NCBI GenBank assembly: GCA_014905825.1
Contig: JACGCN010000003.1
Location: 1,116,001-1,180,000, forward strand
Source of the DNA: Lyophyllum atratum
Lineage: Eukaryota; Basidiomycota; Agaricomycetes; Agaricales; Lyophyllaceae
Length of the DNA stretch: 64,000 nt
Direction of reading: 5' to 3'
Position numbers and translations under genes: made by a program
Shown here: positions 47,715-57,100 of the stretch, piece after piece
How the letters are laid out: every line of letters begins with the position of its first letter
How positions within the stretch are numbered: position 1 is the stretch's first letter
Notes under the pieces: model-generated
Told to the model about the DNA's origin: nothing
Database searches by the model: none
What the model saw: the letters and a program-made list of their open reading frames with translations, nothing else

Positions 47715-49300
47715 ATGGTCTTTCTTCGTTTGACGCACGCATTTGCTGCCATTGCTGGCCTGTCTGGCCTCGGCGCGGTCCTCTCAGCCCCTCTGGAAGC
47801 TGCACAAGCCAGCTCGAATACGACTGTCGATCTCTTTTCGCGCGGAGCACCCTCAGGCCCCCATTTCGTCATATATGGCGACAAGTACGTTTCTGGTGTT
47901 ACTGGGCCACCCCCCGCCTCGCAGATCAAGGTGAGATACAGCCTTTTTTTCATTAACCCAATCACTAATACTCACTTCTATGTTCAAGGGATTCAACGTC
48001 TTGTAGGGTTTTCTATTTCTATAGCGCTTTTATTTTATACTCACGCGTGAACAGTGCACTCTCCTTCTTGCTTACGGAAGGGCCTGCTGACAAGGTATGT
48101 GTCCAGTCATCTAGCGTAGAAAGTATCTTCTGACGGTGCCCATTGATAGGCTACGGAATGGACCCAGCTGTCTGCTTCCAAGCGGACTGCTATCAAGAAG
48201 GAATACGCAGCGGCTGGAATCAAGCTCATCGTTTCTGCCTTCGGTGCCACCGATGCACCCACGACCAAAGGCGCCGATCCTATCGCCACGGCCGACAAGA
48301 TGGCTGCTTGGGTCAAGCAATATGATTTGGACGGTATCGATGTCGATTACGAGGTTCGTAACGTGCCCTTCCTTTGACGACTCATCGTCTGACCCTTCCT
48401 TTGTCAGGATTTCGATGCTATGTCTGGTGGAAAGGCTGAGGTATGTCTCCTAATTCGCAAGAAACCTTCCACATCGCACTCACGTCATGCAACAGGACTG
48501 GATTTCATCCTTCACGAAGCAACTTCGTTCCCACCTGCCTCAAGGGCAATATCTCCTTACTCATGCTCGTAAGTTCATCACCATGCTTCTATCACGGTAT
48601 CATCTGACGATCAATCGTAGCTGTGGCTCCTTGGTAATGATACTCATCTAATCCTCGGTTGGCGCCCCCACTCATCTATTTTAGGTTTGCACCCGGGAAA
48701 TATGACAACGGGGCCTACCTGAAAGTTCACAAGAACGTCGGGGACCTTATTGATTGGTACAATGTTCAGGTAATTGCATTCTTTTATACGACGACTTGAT
48801 ATGATGCTGATAGATCCTTTCCCATAGTTCTATAACCGTAAGCACTCGTTTGTCATCCTAAGGCGACTAGTATCTTGACATCTTTCTCTCAGAGGGCGCC
48901 AATGAATACACCACCTGCGATGGCTTGCTCACCGCATCTTCTGACACATGGCCAAAGACTGCTGTCTTCCAGATTGCGGGCAGCGGCGTACCCTTGTCGA
49001 AGATTGTCATCGGCAAGCCTGCCGACGGAAGTGAAGCGAGCGATGGCACTATGTCGACTTCCCAGCTTGCACAGTGCGTCCAGCAAGCGAAGGGTAAAGG
49101 ATGGAGTAAGTGATTCTCCATTCGCTGCCAAGGTCCTGGCTGACTTCAGTGCTCCCACAGATGCTGGTGTCATGGTTTGGGAGGTACGGCTGCCACGTTT
49201 TTGCTGTCATTTACATTGCTGATCTCTGAATTTTATACAGTTCCCAACGGCAGGATCTTCTTGGATCAAGAGTGTCCGCGGATCAGCGTTCCCAGTTTAA
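47715..49300 (+). CDS. GH18 chitinase-like secreted protein, copy 2
   Basis: This is a paralogue of the gene at 41610 with exactly the same protein length. Exons 47715-47930, 47989-48002, 48055-48094, 48150-48353, 48408-48440, 48496-48568, 48621-48633, 48685-48769, 48828-48837, 48893-49105, 49161-49183 and 49241-49300 give 327 aa. The signal peptide is MVFLRLTHAFAAIAGLSGLG. The catalytic motif DGIDVDYE is at residues 151-158. Other shared blocks are GIKLIVSAFGATD, LIDWYNVQFYNQG and VPLSKIVIGKPADG. All intron positions match copy 1 except one extra intron (48770-48827) that creates a 10-nt exon. An in-frame ATG at 47646 is possible, but 47715 gives a clean signal peptide. Confidence 0.9.
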
Positions 49301-49751
49301 AGTACTCAAGTAGAATGTAAGAGTTGTAGTTAAGATTGTCTACGTCGACAGCAGTCGTAGGTGAAGAATCTAAAAGTATAGGGTGCAAGCAATATCTAGA
49401 TGTGCTGGTCCACAATTAATCAATGTTAGTTATCTAATACAACAACGAGTGAATAAGCAAGCATAGCGAAAGAAAAGTTCTTGTTCGTAAATCATACAGA
49501 GGGAGGAGGAAGGTAAGCAGAAGAGTCCGAGTATCCAACATAGTGTTTGGGTCCATCATCCATGTGCCGAAGCGTCATCATCCCTTCCTTAGATGGAGAC
49601 GAGGTACAGTTTCTGTTGAAGTGAGTAAGAAGATGTCTTCCCTGAAAGGGAAACAGATCTCACTACAGCTGAAGCCGGGTTGTCGTTGTTTTCGTTATAT
49701 GCAGTCATATTGCCAACAAAAAAGAGCTTGTTCTGAAGAAGAGTCCGCTGT
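49301..49751. other. Convergent spacer without a supported gene
   Basis: Non-coding stretch between the 3' ends of GH18 copy 2 and the secreted-protein gene. Confidence 0.45.
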
Positions 49752-50801
49752 TCAGACAAACGTCAGGTAACAAGAGGCGTTTTGACTTGCCTCTTTGTCG
49801 TCATAGGCAATGACGGTGTCTGGCTTGATCTCGTCCGCATTGATATAATGGGCTGTGAGCTCCCTGGTTCGGCGGTGGAGCGACCAAATGGCAGATTCTA
49901 CCACCACGGTTTCGTTAAAGGTAGACACGACAGGGATCGAGCCAGCGGGGGCTACCCAGAGTGAAAAGTAAACTTGGAATACATCGTATATCAGGTCAAA
50001 TGGGCTTACTCTGTTGAACGTTCGTAAACGCGATCGTACTGGGGTCAAATACAAACGGTGAGTAATACGGGTGACGGGTCCAAAAAAGTAACAATCACTT
50101 CTTGCTGGTAAGGTCCAGGGCGTTGATCAAGGTAGTACCGGAAGCTCCAACATAGTATGGCTCTGTGAAGAGGGGATTCTAGAAAATATATGATGGATGT
50201 CAATCTTCAGGCAAGGGTATCGTGAAATTACTGACAGTGGCCAGGATGTCAAAGACTCTCCTCCCATGGGCGGGTGCGGTGAAACTGACATGCAGGTCTT
50301 GGTCGATGTCAAGCAAATTCAGGCCACCACTGCGAATTGGTGATGTTATCGATACCACGCTGCAAAGACAAAGAAGATAGGTTTGACTGACATCGTACAT
50401 GAGCTGTTCGTATTCTTGACAATGCCGAGAGCAGTGCCGTTTTCCTTGCGAACCTCAAGGCGCCCGGAGTACCTGATAAGCCACATTTAAGCATAGCCAT
50501 AAGCTTTGAGCTTCTTGACGGTCTTACGGTATTGGTGGCAAGGGAGAAGACATCGTGCGCTTCGCAACTGAAGTAGAAAGATGAGCATCTTCAAAGGATG
50601 TGCCACAGTAGACATACCCGAAGCTGGAGTTGCCCGCTTGACTTGTCTCCTACCCGGCACATTACGACCGAACTTTGGGGCCAAGGGGGGGAGCCCCCGT
50701 GCCATGCGCTGCCCATTGGTTTCCTGGACGCGATCGCAAGCCGCAGAGGTCGCGAAGGCAGCGAGGAGGGCGGCGATGACGGAAGTCTTTGTGAACAACA
50801 T
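49752..50801 (-). CDS. Secreted protein of unknown function (252 aa)
   Basis: This looks like a basidiomycete secreted protein of unknown function. Exons in coding order are 50801-50618, 50567-50528, 50472-50392, 50359-50236, 50178-50099, 50038-50010 and 49972-49752, giving 252 aa. The N-terminus MLFTKTSVIAALLAAFATSA is a signal peptide. It is followed by a short propeptide-like stretch (RMARGLPPLAPKF) ending in basic residues (GRRQVKR) that could be a Kex2 site. The mature part reads PYSGRLEVRKENGTALGIV, DQDLHVSFTAPAHGRRVF, EPYYVGASGTTLINALDL and SAIWSLHRRTRELTAHYINA. Two exons are only 29 and 40 nt. The splice phases all agree, so I trust the model, though the C-terminal end (QNASCYLTFV) may differ. 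Confidence 0.7.
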
Positions 50802-51483
50802 CGAGGACAAGAAGTTGGAAAACGCCTCCGAAGGGAAGATTAAAAGACCAAAGAGCAGCAGCCGTGAAAGATCAGGTCATTGTCTGAATATAAGGCGACC
50901 CAGCGCCGTAAACGCGCCGCTTGGCCATCCACGTTGTAGGGGTGAGGTATCAAGGAATCCTATATTTAGCACGTGGAGATCCCAATCGTTTATCAGTGCT
51001 CGGGCCCCCTGGGTGTTCATTATCGATGGGCGTCGAATATTGCTTCGACAGTCCCGTCATCTCGCACTCAAGGCCGATTTTTGAGGGCTCACAAGAGCCC
51101 TCAACAGTGAGGAAGTAGCACCTGAACTCTCTGCGGCCCCCCTTGACCGGTCGCCGCGTTCCTTTTTAGAGTTTCGCCGCAGTGGATAGAAGGCAATGTG
51201 TACTCAGGGTTTGCAGGAACAGGAACGACGGCACGGATGCCTTGGTGGCCCTTCCAGGTTCGGGGAAAGATCTGGAAACATCAACATAAGGGAGGAGTTG
51301 ACGTGATGATGATGATGGCTTGCAATATAAGAACGGCATTGATACGTTTGAAAGGATGACTGGAAGTCTGGACCGAATTGAACTAGGTTCATGAAGTGAA
51401 GGGATATCTGTATGAAATCTCTCCAGCGCTCATGATCAACGTTCAACGGCGCCACACAATAAACACATGGAAGAAAAAGCACT
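50802..51483. other. Spacer upstream of the secreted gene and left flank of the retrotransposon
   Basis: A minus-strand TATA-like sequence (GAATATAAGG on the plus strand) near 50887-50896 fits a promoter for the secreted-protein gene. Nothing else is supported up to the start of the Ngaro-like element. Confidence 0.4.
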
Positions 51484-51650
51484 TTGTGAGCTGGGGCTAC
51501 GTGCGAAGCCGGCTAGCCCAAGTGGTAGATAAGGCAGAGCAATACACGAGATCTGCTTCCGCCAACTGGCTGACTCAGCATGATCCTAGTTGGCGGCGCG
51601 TGCGCGACTTTGAAGGCACTCTTCTCAGTCGCGCCATTCTAGCTCGTCGA
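51484..51650 (+). repeat. Ngaro-like repeat A1 (left)
   Basis: This 167-bp sequence is repeated at 62597-62763. It contains two stem-loops: CCGCCAACT (51559-51567) with AGTTGGCGG (51588-51596), and GCGCGACT (51602-51609) with AGTCGCGC (51627-51634). Confidence 0.93.
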
Positions 51651-51678
51651 GTATATCTCCAAATCCGCTGCCTTAAAC

Positions 51679-53106
51679 ATGTTACCAAACGCCCAAGTCC
51701 CAGGGCCCATACCCGAGGACTTCGACTTCGACCCATTTCTCGAGGACCTCCCATTTCTCGCGCGGATTGAGTTACCCCTAATCACGCGTATCGCCGCCAA
51801 TGTAGGTATTGAGCGGGCGAACAACGCGAGCCTGGCGCAGACTATAGCTGTCAGATATGCCCCGGTCCCTAGGCCTGCCGATCTTGATGTCGGCCCACCT
51901 ATGCAGCCTCTGTATGCGTACTCACGCGCCGAATTCATGGAGCTTGTCACGAGCGAGCAGGTTTGTCAATCTATGCAACCTTTACCTGTCGGTTTGGCCC
52001 GGGCCATCGCCAAGGAACGGCTGGCTATCAAGACTGCAGCGGATTCGGAGAGGCTTGCGGAGAAGGCGACTGAAAAGGAAGCCTCCTCGATCCGGAACAA
52101 ACTCCTGGGTTCCATGCGGCTCACCAATCCCATCCCTCGTGTTATGGCACGCGCCGAGGCGGTCACCATCCCCTCAATATATCTGTTGGGCATGAAGAAT
52201 GGGGCTTGCCCCCCGCTCAATTTCTTCACTAACGAGCATATCGAAGCAGTCACCCATTCTCACTCCCTAGTCCACACGAAGATGCTCCGGCCGTTTGGTA
52301 TTGACGACACGCTTTCTGCGGAGAAGGTACAGCTCCTGGACCTGCCCAAGATGATAGCTCTCTGGGGCAGCGATGACAAGCACACGTGTTTGACCCCCAT
52401 GCGCTTCAAGGAGGCCTCCAAGAATTTCCTAGCTGCTTTGAAACTAGTCTCCGAGACTGCCGTCGTTGCGGATGACGGTACCTCAAAGCCTACTTTCGCA
52501 TCTGAATACGAGAAGCATTTCAATTTCTTCGACCAGCTGAAGGACTTCGAGGAGACGTACCCCTCCTGGTATAGTTTTGAGCTCCGGGCACGCCGGGAGA
52601 TTTTACAGGGTATTCTCTTTAGTTGGGATGTCTACGCCCTCGAGGTGAAGATGATCCAACATGCGAAGCCGGTGCTTGCAGCCGCGTCTTCCTCCAAGCG
52701 ACCTGCGGAGGCTGACAATCGGAATGTCAAGCAGCCTCGCCAGTCCTTTCGATCGGACGTCTCCTCCTCCCGTGAGGAGACGACCCCCTCCACTCGTGAC
52801 TCCGCGGCAACTTGTCTCATCTGTGGTCGAGGCCACCGCTACCGTGACCACCCCACCGCTACCGTCGCTTTCGAGGACGGAAAGCAACTCTTCTCGCGGT
52901 TGTCGGACAACAGCATCTGCACCGTCCGAAACTTCAAGGGGACCACTCCAAAGCGTCTCTGTGTCATTTGGAATCTCTCCCGCCCTTGTGACAACCGCCA
53001 TGGCACAGATGCCATCCATGCCTGTACCTTGTGCGGCGGGGAGCACGCCGCCCTTACCAGAGACCCCGCCTGCGGGCGCGTCTCTGACTCGCGCATCCGC
53101 GCTTGA
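51679..53106 (+). CDS. Gag-like protein of the Ngaro-like element
   Basis: One frame gives 475 aa and starts 28 bp after repeat A1. It has a helical middle region (QHAKPVLAAASSSKRP and similar) and Cys/His clusters near the C-terminus: CLICGRGHRYRDH at about 378-390, and CVIWNLSRPC ... HACTLCGGEH at about 432-460. These zinc-knuckle-like clusters suggest nucleic-acid binding, as expected of a nucleocapsid. It overlaps the downstream RT frame by 446 nt in the +1 frame. It is intact in this copy. Confidence 0.8.
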   Translation: MLPNAQVPGPIPEDFDFDPFLEDLPFLARIELPLITRIAANVGIERANNASLAQTIAVRYAPVPRPADLDVGPPMQPLYAYSRAEFMELVTSEQVCQSMQPLPVGLARAIAKERLAIKTAADSERLAEKATEKEASSIRNKLLGSMRLTNPIPRVMARAEAVTIPSIYLLGMKNGACPPLNFFTNEHIEAVTHSHSLVHTKMLRPFGIDDTLSAEKVQLLDLPKMIALWGSDDKHTCLTPMRFKEASKNFLAALKLVSETAVVADDGTSKPTFASEYEKHFNFFDQLKDFEETYPSWYSFELRARREILQGILFSWDVYALEVKMIQHAKPVLAAASSSKRPAEADNRNVKQPRQSFRSDVSSSREETTPSTRDSAATCLICGRGHRYRDHPTATVAFEDGKQLFSRLSDNSICTVRNFKGTTPKRLCVIWNLSRPCDNRHGTDAIHACTLCGGEHAALTRDPACGRVSDSRIRA

Positions 53107-53671
53107 GGATGGTTCCTTCGAACCTCCTTCACGCTCTTTTATACTCCACACTCCTTTGGCTTATCCCGATCTGACAGAAAAGACACTCATTCGCCCTCGA
53201 CCCCCAGACGCATCGTCACACGACATAGAATTATTTGAACGTGTAGTCCACCCCTACAACACCACCGGCTTCCGTGACATGCTCCTGACTCATAACCTTA
53301 CAGAGTTTTATCCCCGCCTCATCACTAATCTTGAACACGGCTTCCCTCTCGGTCGCGACCTTCCTAGACTTGAGAGATCTATCATCATTCCGAACCACCG
53401 CTCAGTTCACGAATTCCCTGAGGTTGTCCGGGCGTATATTGATACTGAGCTTGCTGCCGGACGCATGTCAGGACCATTCTCCCTGGAGGACGTCGAACGT
53501 ATTCTTCGCGGACCTGTTCATAGTTCCCCTTTCCTCATCTCTGAGCAGATTGGTGGTCCAGGTGTTGCTCAGAAGTATCGCGTGTGCCGTAACCTGTCGA
53601 AATCCGACCCGGTTTCTGGTATGCCCGCGATCAACAGCTTCATCGCGAAGGACGATTTCCCGACCTCTTTT
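52661..53671 (+). pseudogene. 5' part of the Ngaro-like RT/RNase H gene, cut by a copia insertion
   Basis: This frame is +1 relative to gag. The coding-like part begins after the gag stop (LEDGSFEPPSRSFILHTPLA). It shows reverse transcriptase N-terminal features: EFPEVVRAYIDTELAAGRM, SEQIGGPGVAQKYRVCRNL and SKSDPVSGMPAINSFIAKDD. At 53671 the frame runs into the 5' LTR of the copia element. The continuation is at 58917 after the 5-bp target duplication, where the frame resumes exactly. The ATG at 52661 lies inside gag, so translation may rely on frameshifting or internal initiation. Confidence 0.85.
53667..53671 (+). repeat. Left target-site duplication of the copia element
   Basis: CTTTT directly before the 5' LTR matches CTTTT at 58912-58916 directly after the 3' LTR. 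Confidence 0.9.
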
Positions 53672-54085
53672 TGTTGGGATCTGGACTTGCCAAAGCCCAT
53701 ATTCGGTCATCTCAGATACGTCTCACTTATTATTTCCTTATTTGGTCACGGTCTCTATATTTAGTTCTCGCCTATTCTATACGCCTCGATGCCGTGCATC
53801 GAGACCACCTTTCAATTCAGTAGTGCCGGCGCTTATTTACCAGTCTTTATATGAACTCTATTCTTTTCGTGTACATACTCGACGTACCTACACAGCGAAC
53901 CCTTAGTCGTCTTTACACTTCGTGTCTGAAGACTAAGGGTGAGCAACTTTACTTTACCACTAGTTTATTCACCTTACTGATTGACCTCGTAGTTAACTTA
54001 CTCTGTGATATTCTACAGGTCAATATAGTCGTCTTTACACTTCGTGTCTGAAGACTAAGGTTAACTTACTCTGTGATATTCTACA
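53672..54085 (+). repeat. 5' LTR of the copia element
   Basis: The LTR starts TGTTGGGATC and ends TATTCTACA. It contains an internal 35-nt direct repeat (53904-53938 and 54026-54060) and a second 27-nt repeat (53992-54018 and 54060-54086) that reaches the LTR end. Confidence 0.95.
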
Positions 54086-54097
54086 GGTTATGGGCCC
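54086..54097 (+). other. Copia primer-binding site (half initiator-tRNA type)
   Basis: GGTTATGGGCCC directly after the 5' LTR is complementary to the anticodon arm of initiator tRNA-Met (GGGCCCATAACC), not to a tRNA 3' end. This is the half-tRNA priming used by several copia-group elements. Confidence 0.65.
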
Positions 54098-54168
54098 CGT
54101 TAGCTTTCACAGCAGACACATCTTAGACGTTCTCAAACTTTATACTGCGCACTTTCGACATAGATTAA

Positions 54169-57100
54169 ATGTCTACAAAACCGGTCACTACTCCCATTTT
54201 CCCATTGAACGAGCAGTTCGATGGGCAAAACTTCGTGGCATACAAAAGGCGTATTATCCTGGCCGCGCGCGCGGCAGGCGCACGCGGATACCTCGACAAA
54301 ATACCATCCCCTATTCCAAAACCACCCCCTCTTTCCCCCAGTGCTCTACCCCCCGAGCCTACCGACTGGCTGTCAACCACCCCCTCACCCAACGAGTGGG
54401 AAGTCCGAGACGCGTGGGTGCTCGCGCTCATCTCGTTCAACATCCCCAACCCTGTCGGCCTGGGAGTTAAAACAGATGGTACCGCCGCCGAAGCGTGGCA
54501 ATCGCTTGTCGACCTTTACGGTAGCACCTGTGAGCTCGCAGCCACCGCAGCCGAGAAGGTATTACGCACCACGTCCTACACAGAGGGTGCGGATTTCCCA
54601 GCCCACGTCGCCGACCTTCGCACGAAGTGGAACACTGCGGTCGAGAAAGGGGCCGAGATCGACGACAAAGGTTTCCGTGCCATCGTTATCGGTTCCCTTC
54701 CCAAGTCCTGGAACATCGTCATCAGCACCCTACATACCACCGAGACGTCAGCCGCTGCAATCGCCGGGTTGATGCTCCACTGGCTGCTCGAGACGAAGGA
54801 CTCACCTCCTGCCGGCCCAGCCACTACCGCACTGCAGGCGAAGGTGTCGAAGAAATCGGATAAATCAGACCTCGTATGCGTTAATACGAACTGTGGGCGG
54901 ACTGGACATACCATCGACAATTGTTATTGGAAGGGGGGAGGAAAAGAGGGACAGTTCCCAGCGAACTTCAGGAAGCGAGGCGCCACACCACAAACACCTA
55001 CCACACCCGTGGCCGCCGTCGCCAATACCAACGCCACACCTACTTCCACGCCTAGCGCCACCACACACAACACTTCCCGCGTCACCTACGCCCTCTCCGC
55101 AGCCACCAACACTCAGACCCTATCCCAGTACAGTCCTGCCGCGTTCTTCGAACTCGCCGACGGTTACCTCTCCGAAAAATCCACTGTCATGATCGCGTCG
55201 ACGGAGGAGGTACCTACGTACGCGGATTCTGGCGCCAGCGACCACTGTTTCATTGACAGGGCTGCCTTCTCCGAATACCAGGCGTTCATCATACCGCGCC
55301 AGGGTCAGCCTGCGGATAAGGGAGGAGCATTCCGGATTGTCGGACAGGGGACTGTGAAGAGAGTGGTGGTCGTCAACGGCGCCGAGTCGGAACTTATCTT
55401 CAAATCTGCACTCCACACACCTGATTTGGCTGCGAACCTCATCTCCATCGCAAAATTCGACGCAGCAGGGTTTACTGTGACGTTCGCTGCGGGCAAAGCT
55501 ACCTTCAAAGACCCAGCTGGCAGGGTTTTCATGGTGGGCGAAGGGAAGGAAGGGATGTATCGCCTGAACTTCACCACGGCACAGGCTCGCGCTATGGTTG
55601 CACGGTCACTGGACGTACCGGTGGACTTGGACGTCTGGCATCGTCGTTTTGGGCATGCGGGGGTTACGGGGTTGAAGAATCTGGCGAAGAAGAAGTTAGT
55701 CGACGGGCTCAACATAAAAGGGGACATGACCATACCCGGCCTGTGTGACGACTGCATATATGGGAAGCACGCCTCACGTCCGTACGATGGCGAAGTCGTA
55801 CCCGAGAAGGAAGCGAATGACCGCTGCCATATCGATCTGTGGGGACCTGCTACTGTTGCCTCGCTCGGGGGAGCGTGGTACATGATGTTGGTCGTCGACG
55901 GCGGCACTTCCCGCATGCGTAGCTTCTATCTCTCCCGAAAAGACGCCACCACCACCCTATCAGCCTTCAAAACCTATCACACTGAATCCGAGCGCCAGAC
56001 GGGTCGAAAACTGTTGAGATGCCGGATTGATGCGGGGCGCGAGTGGATCAACGCGTTGTGGTTCGAGTACTGTGGAGAACATGGTATTATCCTGGAGATC
56101 AGTACCCCCTACGCCCATCCGCAGAACGGTCTCGCTGAACGATCCATACGCACCATTATCGAGGCTGTCCGTTGCATGCTCACCGACAGCGGCCTCGCAA
56201 AATACCTCTGGGCAGAGGCCGGTTCCACGGCTGTCACCCTACGGAACCTGATCCCGTCGTCACGTCATCCCGATGCTGTTCCCGAGGAGGCCTGGACCAA
56301 GAAGCGCCAAGGTGTCACCCACTTGCGCCCATTCGGATGTACTGCCTTCGCAAAGGTACCGGAGGAGTTGGTCGCGTCGAAATTAGATCCGCGATCGATC
56401 AAGTACGTCATGGTCGGGTACTCAGATAGCGGATACAAATTATTTGATCGAGGCACCCGTTCTATAATTACATCCCGGGACGTGATCTTCGAAGAAGGCC
56501 TCGGTCACCGCACTATCACTTTCCACAGCGGCGACGACGACGATCTTCTATCCTCCACCACACCTCCTGTCGATCCCAACACCCCGGGCATCATACCACC
56601 CAAACAGCCGGTCGCACCCCGAGTTCGGGACACCGATGGCCCACTCCATCAACCCCGCACACTACCTTTCCCCACACTTCCTACCCCACAACACCCCGAC
56701 GACCTCCCACTTGCGATACGTCGACCTCGTCGGAATGCAGCTCCCACGCCTGCAATTGTTGCTATGCGTGACTCCGAAGCCACAGAGGATGCCGCGCGCG
56801 CTGCAGGCGAGGCCTGGGCGCACGACGAACCCCTTGAACCCCGGGCTTTCTTGGCAGGGGACATGCACGCGTTTCTCGCGTCCCTAGACTCCGCTGCGTC
56901 TGACCTATCCGAGTCTTACCTCCCTAAACACTATGGGGAGGCTATCCGACGTCGGGATTTGTGGCAGGAACCGATGGAGACGGAACTGGAGGTCTTGAAG
57001 AAGCGGGAGGTGTTTCGGCTGGTCCCCGAATCTTCCGTCCCTGCCGGAAAGAAGATCATTGGATGCATGTGGGTCTACGCTCACAAATTCGACGCCGACG

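Noticed and set aside
53851..54051. 66-codon frame in each LTR (also 58677-58877)
   Set aside because: Present twice only because the LTRs are identical; it overlaps the repeated LTR units and has no protein-like features.
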